Under the pieces are notes generated by a model. That model saw nothing but the letters and a program-made list of their open reading frames with translations. It did no database searches and had not been told where the DNA came from. 64,000 bases of DNA, from assembly GCF_014529535.1 (NCBI RefSeq), contig NW_023503608.1, positions 9,226,501 through 9,290,500 of the forward strand. The letters are read 5' to 3'. The position numbers were made by a program, and so were the translations under genes. The DNA comes from Bradysia coprophila (Eukaryota; Arthropoda; Insecta; Diptera; Sciaridae). Below, one piece after another: positions 1 to 14,000 of this stretch. Numbering within the stretch: position 1 is the first letter of the stretch; each line of letters begins with the position of its first letter.

Positions 1-2008
1 GTTACGTTTTCATTTTGAGATCATTTCCATGGTAATATTTTGGATAATAAAATTTCTTCTCTTAAAATTATACAACTCAACGTTTATTTATCAAAACAGA
101 AAGGACACAATTCATATAAAAATAAAAAAATAGAACCTATTCTTACAAACAGGCATAACATACCAGACATAAAAATTGTTCATATGGCTGCATGAACATT
201 TTTTTATCTATTAGGAAGTTTAATGTGGTAAATTAAAGTAAATTTTTTTTAGTGAAAATAAATTGTAATTAAGATGAAGCAAAATTAATGGCTGCTAATT
301 TTGCTTTCTCTTTTGCTTTTGATTTATTTCTTTAGGAGAAAATAAAGTTTTCTTAAAAAATTCAATTCAGTTTTACTTCTAATAAAATTATGAAATTCTT
401 TTGCTGTGGTATAAAAGTTTGTAAAAACTTTCATTTTAAATATTTTTGCTTCTAAATTCTATTTCTTCGTTTAACTTTTTATACGAACTACTTGATACCT
501 TGTTCACACACTCACGCTCGTACACTTCTTCCACATTCCTGTTTTTTTTAAATATTTATTTTATAAATTAAAAGTGATTTTAAACGAAATCAATAAATAT
601 GTAAGTGAACCAATAAGAATTATCTAATTTTAATGATGTCGTGTCTACAATAAATTGAAAACATTTCAAATGGCTGGCTTGAAACATTTTCATTTAAAGA
701 CCGCAATTTACTTAATTAGTTCGTTGTTATTTAAATCTTGATGTCGTAAATTTCAAAACGCTAACATTTTAAAATTTCGTTTTTAAAAATTCAAATAATA
801 TTCAACCTACTAAACACAGCTCGAATTGCCAAATTTGTTTTCTTTTTTTTAGCACAAGACAACTTGAAGTGAAGGAAATGGCTCCTTAAAAAATAGAAGT
901 TTGAATACTTGACACCGTATGGCAAGAAAGTTTCGATAGTATGGATGTCCCAGTCCCTTAAGGACCTGGGCAGTATCCAGAAAAAGTAAGAATTTTATTT
1001 TACATGCTACATGCGTCGAAAACCGTACTTTTCGTGTTTTAAGCACTTCTTTCGACGCCCTCAGCATGTAAAATCCATTACATAACTCGGGATAAAAATG
1101 AAAAGTCTCGTTTTCGTGTGTTTATTGACCTCGGCTTCGCCTCGGATCAACAAAATTCACACGAAAACTCTACTTTTCATCTTTTTATCCCTAGTCATGT
1201 AAAATACTATAGTTGTTTGCGTTTTAAATGGAATTGGAAATGTAAATGAATCCCAAGGAGCAAAACCAAACGGTCCGTCAACGTTATGGTAAGTACAAAA
1301 GATTTTGGAAACTTTAATTTCGCCAGAAGAAATACGTATAGTTGCATCAATTGTAAATTTGTGTCAAGAATGTATCAAGATGGCTAACATTCGAGTGTCT
1401 AGTAGTGGAAAAAATTAAAATTGTTTAAGAGACTGACGGTAGGACATAGATCTATAATTTCACTACGAACAACAACAACAGTAAATTATTTTAATTTTAA
1501 ATTTCCTAATAAAATGGCTTGCTATTAGAGTTGACTGTACAAACAATTTCCATGCGATATACACCTTATTCACTCAATTATAACTGCTGTGGTTCCAATT
1601 AGTGGAACCCGATTAGTTTTTTTTTCTCAATTCAATTATGTTTTATTCTTTAACTTCGCAGAAGCTAATTCTAGATTTTAAATTTCTTTGTTTAATTTTT
1701 CTCTTTTGATTCTATTAAATGTAAATTTTAATATTTTTTTTATTTTAACGTTAACTCTTATACAGTGTCTGTCTGTTTTGCTTTAAATAAACTTAGACCT
1801 ACGCCTAAAAACTATGTCTGAATAATTATATATTTTGGTTTTTGTTCAATGATCAACTATATTATCTACACAGCATTTTTCTTTGTTTAGTACACAATTT
1901 ATTTTTTTTGGAATAATTTCTTTTTTGCTTATACTTTTGTTAGAATTAAATTAAAAACAATTTCAAACTCTAAACGTAATAAACAGTAAATCTCGTAAAC
2001 GGCAAACC
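1..2008. other. DAT 3' flank / probable 3' UTR, no other gene seen
   Basis: Very AT-rich sequence downstream of the DAT stop codon. The proximal part is probably DAT 3' UTR. I see no coding exon. The only structure that stands out is the inverted repeat around 1064-1205, listed separately. Confidence 0.6.
1064..1205. repeat. Foldback element with GGCTTCGCC-type centre
   Basis: Left arm GGGATAAAAATGAAAAG...TTTTCGTGTG (about 1090-1121) is the inverted match of the right arm CACACGAAAA...CTTTTCATCTTTTTATCCC (about 1159-1192). The loop contains the small palindrome CCTCGGCTTCGCCTCGG, which recurs in other foldbacks of this window. CATGTAAAAT flanks both sides in inverted and direct forms. Non-coding. 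Confidence 0.7.
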
Positions 2009-5000
2009 TCACACTTCTTCGCCTTCTTTCGATGTGGTCAGCCGCACTTGTTGTTCAACAATAATTCCGTTTACGTTTCGTTGGGTATCACGCCATGGTG
2101 TTGTTAGAATACGGAGTCGCTGAAAATTTATTGCGAAAAATTGATTTTGTTTTGTTTTGATCTTGATGTGAAGTCTTAATTGTAAATGAGTCGAAAAGTC
2201 GAAAGATTTTTACCTTGACTGTTAATTACCTTAAGTAGTTCTGAACCAATTTTCATAAATTTGATTTCAATCGAGTCGATATAGATATAGATAAGACTCG
2301 AAACAGGTCAGGTATCCCTTGACCTGAATGTCAGGTTGACCCGAGAGTATTTGAATCTGAAGTATTCTCAATTTACCTGATATCTGAACTTCAGTAAAAG
2401 CTCAGATAAATCAGAACAGATTTCTGGTATATTTCTGGGATTTTTTTTCAGTTATACCTGAAATGAGTCGTGATTTACCTGAAATTTTACTGATTTTCAG
2501 ATTTCAGGTAAATTCAGGTCAGGAAAAAAATTTCAGTTCAGGTTCAATTCTAATCAGATTCTGATTAGGTTTCAGGTCGACATGATCTGTTCCGACCCTT
2601 AGATGGGCAATATCGGACTAATTATCTGGGAGTTATTTAGTTTAGTTTGAATCAACCAGTAATAAAATTTCTCAGATCAAGTTCCACCTGCAATATCGAC
2701 CTAATGAAGCGAGCCTGTGAGTTCTTTCAGAAGATATTTGGTCTGGTTTTTTGATGGCACAATAACAAGAGAAATCCTGAACCAAATTTGGAAATTTGGG
2801 TTCAAGTTCGTAGATTGGAAGACTACTGAACTGATTTTCGAATTTTTTTATTTTCTTCGTTAAAGAATCAAATTCATGAGATCTGGTTCCGATGAACAAA
2901 ATTGATGTTTTGGGAGTTATTCCCGAAAGAGTTTTTCCCTGAATTTTCGATGGACGATTACTATAGTAATTCTGAACCGACAGGCATTTTTTCCAAACTT
3001 TACCAGATAAATGTGACTAGGTCTCACATATGCATTTCAGGCTTTCCCATTCCAATCAGTGGACGCAAGGCATACATGTCTTCTTTTACAAGAGCGTTAA
3101 AAATGCCGAATATTTTCGGTTGTTCGTCTACTTCCTGCAAGCGATACAAGGATAAGCCATTACTTCCTGTGGTATTATCATCTAACCTTTACTCTCGATT
3201 TTATTGTTTCTTTTTGTAGTCATTATTGTAGTTGATTTTGAAGAAAAAATAAAAACATTTTTTTGATAACTTCATCAGTCAAGGGACACATTTGGTGGGA
3301 CCCAGTACTATACAGGCATGAGTATAAAATAAACTGCACATTTCGTACCTCATAAATGTTTGCAAAACATTTTGAACGGAACTCTGAACTTTTCCTATAT
3401 TTTAAAACTTAGCAAAATGTCCACGTGCGTTGAAAATCACCTACATGTATGAAAGGAACAGAATTGTTGTGCACTTCATTGTCGGAGATCAACTATTTCT
3501 AAATTTTTCACTATTTCTGTTTTATCTTCTTACGTAGCCAATAATTTCAGATTTGGAACACCAATCTGATAGAAATCTTTCAGATGTAAATGTTCTCAAT
3601 CTCTTAAAAGAGTCTGATAAGATCGAACTTTGCTTCTAATAAATTCGTCTAAAAACCAAGGTCATCTTCACTTACTTGTTTGATAGTCCCCGGCGTCATC
3701 AAAAGTTTCACAATAGCAACACCAGGGATCATAATCATTGAAGATCCAGCAATGCACCATCCCAGAGCGTTTGCCCACGTCGGATAGACATAGCTTTCAT
3801 AACTCAGGGGCTCCGATGTAATCAAACCGTAAATTATGATAAACAATAGAAAAATTGGAGCTACAAATTTCCAACAAACACGCCAATAAATACCCGGCGT
3901 GAAGCCGATCATATCGCGAATATCTTCGCAAAATCGATTCGTCCCGTAGATCCATGACACGGCAATAGCTTCAAAGAAAACGGCTATCAAAATGGAATAA
4001 CCGGCTGCATATCGATCCAATAATTGAAAGTAATAAAATCCTCCCTGCGTACAACTGGCCAGCCCGACTACAAAGTACAACGAAAATAGTCCAGCCACAA
4101 ACACTTCGCGATTCCTTCCAATTTTTGGGAATTCGTCACTGAGCGCTGTGATTATTGCTTCAGAGCCACCAAACTGGACAGAAATGGTTTCGATTTTAAT
4201 TGGGTATGAGCGAGTGTCATCGAAAAATTACCGAACTATCCAACCCGAGCGTCAGCAACATCATGAAAAATATCAACGCCCAAAATGTACTGTACGGCAT
4301 TGTAGCTATTGCCGCCGGATATACAATGAATACCAATCCTGGACCTTCCGTGGCAACTTCGTTAATATTTTGACCCGATGAATGGGCCATATAACCGAGA
4401 ATAGCAAAGATCACAAAACCAGCACTAAAACTGGTCGCCGAGTTGATGAAACTCGTCAAGATTGCGTCCCTAAAAATACAAACAGAATAAATCGAAGACA
4501 AATTTCTGTCTCCAGTGGCTCAGTATTTTACTTGTAAACATTGTTGTGATATTTGTTGTATGATGCATAAGCGAGTAGCACCCCGAATCCTGGTCCCAAT
4601 GAAAAGAAAACTTGCGTCGCAGCGTCCACCCAAACTTCAGCTTTGTATATGGCATCGAAGTTTGGTTGTAAATCTAGAGAAAATAAAATAAAATTTGCAT
4701 CAACGTTGGACGGCTCTGATTCAAACGTACGAATATCACATTGAGATATCTCTAAAATTGTATGGAAACTGTGTACTTACAATATTTGATTCCTTCGGCT
4801 GAACCAGGTAGTGTTATACCGCGAATTAATAAAATCAGAAGTACTGCGTACGGGAATAGTGCTGTAAACCAAACGACCTGGAACCGAATGAAATTGAAAT
4901 TCCATTTTGACGTAACGAGTGATGGAAATTTACCTTCCCTGATGTACTGATTCCTTTCCACAAGGAAAAATAACATATGAGATAGACGGCCAGCAAACAC

Positions 5001-8000
5001 AACGCTAAATCCCATTTAATCGAACCCAAATCATGAATACCCTCACTTTCATTCAATTCCAAAATGTAGCGGCTGCAAAAATTTTTTTGGTCAGAAATTG
5101 ATTTTACTTAAAGTTGAATTTAAATTCGACAACTTACTAAAAATACTCTGACGCTGCAGACGCGTACTTAATGGAAACGGTTTCATTGGAACGGGTTATA
5201 TTTGGACCAGCAAATTCGAACTATAAAAAGTTTGAATTTTTTTAAATGTATATAATCAAAAAGAAAGGTTTATTAACTTTAACCTCTTGAGTTATCTATT
5301 TGTAATCGATAACAATGACAAAAATAAATGGAAAAATTCTCTGATAATGTTAGCTTTTACAGCAATTTACATGTTAAATGGAATGAAGTAAAAGATTTTC
5401 CATCAAGCAAAACTTGTTAGACGAAAAGAAGTAGTAGACCTAATAATCTCACTGTTGTCTGCTGATATATACTTGCGTCTTGTCAGTAAAAGGTTAGTTT
5501 TCTTAAAACGCCCATAAAAATCAATTCGACAACGAATGGTGGGCTCGTTGGCTTGGAAGATTTCTCAAAATAACATCTTGGGTTGGGGTTATCTATTTGT
5601 TATCGATAATGACGACAAACATAAATGACAAGCTCTCTGATAATGTTAGCTTTTATAGCAATTTACATGTTAAATGGAATGAAGTAAAAGATTTTCCATC
5701 AAGCAAAAATTGTTAGACGAAAAGAAGTAGTGGACCCAATAATCTCACTGTTGTCTGCTGATATATTTGCGTCTTGTCAGTAAAAGGTTAGTTTTCTTAA
5801 AACGCCCATAAAAATCAAGGCTGTATACTTGGGGAGGTCACGCAGATACAGATACGCGGGTTACACACCACAGTTGATGATAAAATGGCCGATTTCATAC
5901 AAAAATTCACCTACTCTGATGATTCTCGTCGTCTTGATGATGTGGTGAATTTTTTGTATATGTAAAGTCATCAGAAGTGGTGTGTTCCCGCGTATCTAAT
6001 AAAATGGCGGTCTGCGTGACCTCCCCAAAGTATACAGCCTTGATAAAAATCAATTCGAATGGTGGGCTCTTTGGTTAAATGATACATATAAATAAAAGGA
6101 AAAACAGACTTTAATTTGAATTTACAGAGACATATCCACGTTTTAAGAACTGTTTTGGCGATTTTTAAAAACAACAGTGATATCATAAACAATTAAAAAT
6201 CAAATTTACCGGTTTACAATCCAAAGTGTTCCAATAGTTACCGCAAGACGTCCATGGTAAATCATTGGTAAATGAAGCGAAAAAAAATCTCAAACACCAC
6301 GCAATTATCACATTGTAGAAGAAATCAACATAAAAGGCTATTAATACAACGGCATAACCGATTCCTATGAAGAAAGTACAATTTTTTTTCTTTAGCATCC
6401 TGAACACAAAAAAAATATTTGGTCTCATATTTACACGTTACCTTTAAACAAAGGAACAAGGCGACCCCAACACGTAATAGCGCCTTTGCGATTATGTTGG
6501 CCCAGAGCAAGTTCCATGTAAAATAGCGGTATACCACCAACAACGAGCATAATACAGTACGGAATTAGAAACGCACCTAAAATTGAGTCAAATGATTTAT
6601 TCGTGAATTCGAAGTCAACAAAATAATAATTCTTCATTTTCAAAAATTGGGTACTTATGTGCTATCAAGAAAGAGCGCCCGCTAATTTAAGATAATTCTA
6701 ATCGTGTAAAGGCTTAGTAGTTCATACCAAACATTTAGAAAATAGTTTGAATTACTGAAGAAATAAACTTAGTGATTTATGGTTTCACCACGAAACATTT
6801 CCAAGATTAGCCTACAATTTCATGGTGATGCATTCAATCTAATAATATCTCTACAACCCATTCCCTTTTTCCCTTACTATAATTCTTGTGCTTATTGAGA
6901 CACAATGAAACGCACTTAGAAACGTTTTTCCCGTCTATAAAGTATCTACTTTTTCATATTTGGAGCCGTGTATACCACACCGTATACCGTTTCCATCATT
7001 TTTCATTTTTGTAATAAAATAATGGAAATGGGGTCAATTTTTGGGGTGAATTCACATAATTTTAAGTGCCTGTAATAGCGTGTCTCTAATAGCTACAATT
7101 ACCATTCCGGCGTTGCTTCAACAACGAAACCGAATCATACATTTCGAGCTGTGTTGGATGCTGAATGTGGATACATTTCCTGATGCACTGAGAAGGTAGA
7201 TTATGTTGAAGTTCGATTTAGTGTTACATTGCTAGTAAAACATTTTTCACGACACGATGGGGCAAACAGCTTTTTCACCACAGTTGAATTTTTGGGGATA
7301 CACCCTTGGAAAACAACTTCCTACTTTTACCTTGGCTAGCAAATAAGTATGGATTTTAAAATGCAAAAGGAAAAGTGTGAAGAGTGCCTTAGAAACGGTT
7401 AGTGTATCGCGATAAACTATAAGTTGATGTAAAACATAGTAATTTTAGGCAAACTCTCTACACCCAATGTATAAAGATAGGGAGTTAACTTAAAAATAGT
7501 GTGGAACGTGATATTGTTCCAAATAGTAAATCCTTCGCAATTAATGCATAATGAGACATATTCAGAAACACTTAAAGAACAGCGATTTTTTATGCATGAT
7601 TATCCAAAAGGGGGATTGTCGAGTGAATTCTAATGTCATTCCAATGGTTCCGATTAGACCAATTTATTGCGACTAATGACAATTGAGTTGGAAAATAAAA
7701 CCAAAATTAAAACCAAACTTTTCAATTTCGATTAATTAATTTACCATAACTCCTGGCAACATAAATCATACTTAACATTTTGGGATTATTAATACAAAAA
7801 AATGTACTTCCACCGAAACCCATTGAAAAAAAAGCTCCATAATCTATCCACATTTTCAGTGCTACTTTGCAATATAAATGGCTCTAAATAGAGACTATAG
7901 TAGCAAATCCGACGGTAAAGAACGTCTTAAGAGGGTGGTTTTAGTTGATGTATCTCAATGGAAAAGGGTACGAGGATCTCATAGTATCGTTACAATTGCC

Positions 8001-11000
8001 AGTATTATATACTCAATCACAATCCATATTGTCGTCGTTTTATCGTCAACAGGTTGTTCAGTTGAAAATAAATATTCCAGAGCTATACATCTCGGTTTAT
8101 GACTGACGGTATAGCTATACAATACGTAATATAATCGGATAATAAAAGTGGATGGGAGTACATGTAGTAAAGGAATTTTTGGTCTTACTGTGAATGTGCA
8201 GTGTTTTTGATTTATCATTGTGCAGACATTATGAACTCGAAGGAAATGGCATAAATAAGATGCAGAAATAATGGCATTATTACGTTGAGACAATTGCCAG
8301 CTTGAAACAAAGAACTTCATCTAAATTCAATGAGTCAAACCTTGAAGAAAAAATGTCTGTTAGATAGTTGATAAATCGGATAATTCATCGGGTGGTATCT
8401 AGTCATCCATTACTATATGTTATCGACAACGGGGACATCAATGATCGTAAAGCTCTGGATAGAATTCTCTTGATAGCAAACTATGCTAGGACTAATAAAA
8501 TAGTAGTACATTACTATACCAGTGAAGTAATTTGATATCTCGTATCCAGATGAGTAAAAGTATCCGAGAGCTTCAGCCCGAGGTGTATTTTTACTCATCC
8601 TTATACGAGATATCAAATTATTTCACTGGTCTGGTGTAGTATAACGTTACCACATTACCTCACTAGTAAAGTAAAAGATTTGACACTGTAGGATTCTTGA
8701 AACGGGTGAAGTAATACATTTAATGACTACATTGCGATACGTCTGTCATTTGTAAATTGTAAATACCATTTGAAAAATAATTAATTTAAACGTCGAAATC
8801 CGTCATTTGGAAAATAATTAATTTAGAAGTCGAAATCCGTCATTTGAAAAATAATTAATTTAAACGTCGAAATTCGTCATTTGAAAAATAATTAATTTAA
8901 ACGTCGAAATTCGTCATTTGAAAAATATTTAATTTAAACGTCGAAATTCGTCATTTGAAAAATAATTAATTTAAACGTCGAAATCCGTCATTTGGAAAAT
9001 AATTAATTTAGAAGTCGAAATTCGTCATTTGGAAAATAATTAATTTAAACGTCGAAATTCGTCATTTGAAAAATAATTAATTTAAACGTCGAAATTCGTC
9101 ATTTGAAAAATATTTAATTTAAACGTCGAAATTGGTCATTTGAAAAATAATTAATTTAAACGTTGAAATTCGTCATTTGAAAAATAATTAATTTAAACGT
9201 CGAAATTCGTCATTTGGAAATTAATTAATTTAAACGTCGAAATTCGTCATTTGAAAAATAATTAATTTAAACGTCAACATTCGTCATTTGAAAAATAATT
9301 AATTTAAACGTCGAAATTGGTCATTTGAAAAATAATTAATTTAAACGTCGAAATTCGTCATTTGAAAAATAATTAATTTAGAAGTCGAAATTCGTCATTT
9401 GGAAAATAATTAATTTAAACGTCGAAATTCGTCATTTGGAAATTAATTAATTTAAACGTCGAAATTCGTCATTTGAAAATTAATTAATTTAAACATTGAA
9501 ATTCGTCATTTGGAAAATAATTAATTTAAACGTCGAAATTCGTCATTGAAAAATAATTAATTTAAACGTCGAAATTCGTCATTTGAAAAATAATTAATTT
9601 AAACGTCAACATTCGTCATTTGAAAAATAATTAATTTAAACGTCGAAATTCGTCATTTGAAAAATAATTAATTTAAACGTCGAAATTCGTCGTTTGAAAA
9701 ATAATTAATTTAGAAGTCGAAATTCGTCATTTGGAAAATAATTAATTTAAACGTCGAAATTCGTCATTTGGAAATTAATTAATTTAAACGTCGAAATTCG
9801 TCATTTGAAAATTAATTAATTTAAACATTGAAATTCGTCATTTGGAAAATAATTAATTTAAACGTCGAAATTCGTCATTGAAAAATAATTAATTTAAACG
9901 TCGAAATTCGTCATTTGAAAAATAATTAATTTAAACGTCAACATTCGTCATTTGAAAAATAATTAATTTAAACGTCGAAATTCGTCATTTGAAAAATAAT
10001 GAATTTAAACGTCGAAATTCGTCATTTGAAAAATAATTAATTTAGAAGTCGAAATTCGTCATTTGGAAAATAATTAATTTAAACGTCGAAATTCGTCATT
10101 TGGAAATTAATTAATTTAAACGTCGAAATTCGTCATTTGAAAATTAATTAATTTAAACATTGAAATTCGTCATTTGGAAAATAATTAATTTAAACGTCGA
10201 AATTCGTCACTGAAAAATAATTAATTTAAACGTCGAAATTCGTCATTTGAAAAATAATTAATTTAAACGTCAACATTCGTCATTTGAAAAATAATTAATT
10301 TAAACGTCGAAATTCGTCATTTGAAAAATAATTAATTTAAACGTCGAAATTCGTCATTTGAAAATTAATTAATTTAAACGTTGAAATTAGTCATTTGTAA
10401 ATTAATTAATTTAAACGTCGAAATTCGTCATTTGGAAAATAATTAATTTAAACGTCGAAATTCGTCATTGAAAAATAATTAATTTAAACGTCGAAATTCG
10501 TCATTGAAAAATAATTAATTTAAACGTCGAAATTCGTCATTGAAAAATAATTAATTTAAACGTCGAATTTCGTCATTTGGAAAATAATTAATTTAAACGT
10601 CGAAATTCGTCATTTGGAAAATAATTAATTTAAACGTCGAAATTCGTCATTTGGAAATTAATTAATTTAAACCGAGGGGTAATCACTGATTTACTAGCTC
10701 AGTAAATCACGGTAAATCACGGTAAATCACAGTAAATCACAGTAAATCAAGTAAATCAAAAATGAAGTTTCTACTAAATTTGAATCTATTTACTTCAATT
10801 TGTATTAGTTCATGAAATTTATCCTATATGTTTACGGCCACGATACTTCGAAATGTAATCCAGTGACAATTAAAAAATTTTCAAAATTTTTTGTGATTTA
10901 CCGTGATTTACTTGATTTACTGATTTACTAGTGATTACCCCCTTGATTTAAACGTCGAATTTCGTCATTTGGAAAATAATTAATTTAAACGTCGAAATTC

Positions 11001-14000
11001 GTCATTTGGAAATTAATTAATTTAAACGTCGAAATTCGTCATTTGAAAATTAATTAATTTAAACGTTGAAATTAGTCATTTGTAAATTAATTAATTTAAA
11101 CGTCGAAATTCGTCATTTGGAAAATAATTAATTTAAACGTCAAAATTCGTCATTGAAAAATAATTAATTTAAACGTCAAAATTCGTCATTGAAAAATAAT
11201 TAATTTAAACGTCGAAATTCGTCATTGAAAAATAATTAATTTAAACGTCGAATTTCGTCATTTGGAAAATAATTAATTTAAACGTCGAAATTCGTCATTT
11301 GAAAAATAATTAATTTAAACGTCGAAATTCGTCATTTGAAAATTAATTAATTTAAACCGAGGGGTAATCACTGATTTACTAGCTCAGTAAATCACGGTAA
11401 ATCACGGTAAATCACAGTAAATCACAGTAAATCAAGTAAATCAAAAATGAAGTTTCTACTAAATTTGAATCTATTTACTTCAATTTGTATTAGTTCATGA
11501 AATTTATTCTATATGTTTACGGCCACGATACTTCGAAATGTAATCCAGTGACAATTAAAAAATTTTCAAAATTTTTTGTGATTTACCGTGATTTACTTGA
11601 TTTACTGATTTACTAGTGATTACCCCCTTGATTTAAACGTCGAATTTCGTCATTTGGTAAACAATTAATTTAAACGTCGAAATTCGTCATTTGGAAATTA
11701 ATTAATTTAAACGTCGAAATTCGTCATTTGAAAAATAATTAATTTAAACGTCGAAATTCGGAAGGAGTAAAATATAGTTAATAAATATTTTGGGAAAAAG
11801 TGCGAGCTCGATTCGAAGTCTAAATATTCTTACATACACATCACCACTTACTTTGCTTTTTTGCCTTTTTTTAAAAAAATTCCATCAATGTAGACGCACG
11901 ATTCCTACTTGAAGAATGATCCCTAACTTGAAGAATTGGTTTACTGTGATAAGCTATATGATAATTCTATAATACGAGACTATAATTTGTTAAACTAAAA
12001 ATTTTCCAATAGAAAAAAAATCAAAAAATGTGTTCAAACAAACGAGAACCCTTCGAACTGATGTGTCAACGCACATTTACCACATACCCTCTATGATATT
12101 CGAACATAACAGTATTATACAAACGCTAAGAGTTCATAGAATCGAAAATTTACTTATTTCCTTTTCCATTTTCTTTTGCCTTTGTCACAGAAAACTTCAA
12201 CTATTTCGTGTACTAAGTGTGAATATATATAATATGCGAGGATTTATACGTACAACAATAAAACATGTCTAGCTAGATAAATATATGCTATGCATATGAA
12301 GGGATATGGTATTATCACTTGCTTCGCTGAAAGAATATAATATTTTATGCTTTAGCGATGGGACGACATTAAAACGAATTTATGCGGTATGATGAGTCCA
12401 TTTCCGTTTTGAAAATGAATTTGTTCGTCATGAACGACTCGGCTAGATTCATTCGCAGAACGATTTATATTTTAAAGTTTTATTGAACGATGATGGTTAG
12501 AAAAAAAAATAATTTTACATACAGTTGTGTGCTACAGTTCTTAATATACGTAGCAAATTTAACTACTCAATTTTTTTTTTTAAATCACAGAAGATTAGCT
12601 TTCAAGTACATGTACTTGTCCACACCATCACCATCCAATATTATGTCTCTACTATCTCTTCTGTCTACATTTAACAAGCAATGAAAACATTTTTAAATAA
12701 AAAATCAATACCTCAACATCCACTTCCCTATTTCTATATATAGACACCGGCATAACACCATCAACATTATGATAGAGCACCAGTTTGATGAGTATCTGTG
12801 ACGCTTATAATGACAAATTGACATAACTGAGTTTAATTCAATTGTCTTGACAAAGGCTTAATTGATTTTAAAAGGTCCTTTAAATATTGACTGGCTTTAT
12901 GATGATGTTACACCGGGGTGTGGGTGTTTGTCACATCTATAATGTCATATATGGTTTATAATATGTACCCCAATTTGAAATTTCAATTGAATTTGTTTGA
13001 ATGGAAATATGGATCGTTTGAGCCATTTACGAGAACGGAGAATACAGGTTATGAATGCTGCTATACTTTTCATAAGGTGTACTTGCGTCGTTGTCGTCGC
13101 GACGTCGAGAATAGTTGCTTAAAAAAATTTCCTTGTTTTGTTTTAACTTTTAGAAATTTAAACAATGTTAAGAGTTCCCTTTGGACGTTAAATGGTGAGA
13201 TTTTACATCACCTCACACATGGCGATTTGTACCTTTATGTAGAGGTAAATTTGGATTACCTTTATCGCTATAAAATGTGTGGAGTACAAAATGACAAAAA
13301 ATAGCTATGACACACGATGTGGTTTTCGTTAGCCTCTACGCAATACTTTAAACAAAAGAAGTAGCAGATTTAATGTCTATACTGCGAAACGGTTACAGAA
13401 TATTTTATGAATGTCTTAAAAGAAGTTGGAACTGAACTCCCTGTTCACAGTTTCGTTCCTCGTCCTGACATCGTCTTTAATTTTGAGATGATTGTCTTTG
13501 AAACATTGAACCAAAGAACAATATCTTTACGTAATATCGTAAACGTAAAATACATTTCGTAAATAAAATCGAAAGATTTAGACAACAAACCCGGTTCCAT
13601 GCCATCTGGTATTCTACTCTCGCTCATTCGACCAGTTTAAACAAGAAATAAATCTAAAAATGTCATTTCCTTAGCTTTTCTTCTTTTATGTTACAATTTC
13701 ACATCAAAACAGAAATGTATAAGCTTATCATATTCATAAACCAATCCCAAAAGACCCTTCACCATTCTCCATATAAATAAAAATAATTTCTTCGACTTTC
13801 ATTTCTTTTCTTCTCGTCAAAAGAACGTAAAATGTGTAATACTTGTGTGGCGGTTAAGTTCGTGCATGGTCGAATCAACGAAAATAGAGTGTGTGTGTAT
13901 GTATAACTATTTAAGAAACGGATGATTTAAAAAAGGAAAGTCTGGTCATTTCTGGTTCCGCATTCTGATTCAGAACAATAACTCAACTCAACGTTACGAT

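Larger units (their letters stand above)
8765..11760. repeat. 37-bp satellite array with 332-bp higher-order repeat
   Basis: Roughly 65 head-to-tail units of 37 bp, core TTAATTTAAACGTCGAAATT, fill this stretch of DAT intron 1. Units with the variant GAAGTCG recur at 9381, 9713 and 10045, exactly 332 bp apart. The variants between them (CAACATTCG, ACATTGAAATT, a 1-bp-short unit CGTCATTGAAA) also repeat in the same order, giving a nine-unit higher-order repeat present about three times. Two identical-length 273-bp foldback insertions interrupt the array at 10673-10945 and 11358-11630. The array is non-coding. Confidence 0.97.

Noticed and set aside
8765..11760. CRISPR-like array
   Set aside because: Units are contiguous 37-bp repeats without unique spacers, in an intron of an animal gene; it is a satellite.
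12918..13304. Plus-strand open frame of 128 codons in DAT intron 1
   Set aside because: No recognisable motif, no splice or promoter context, and it lies within an intron of the opposite-strand gene.
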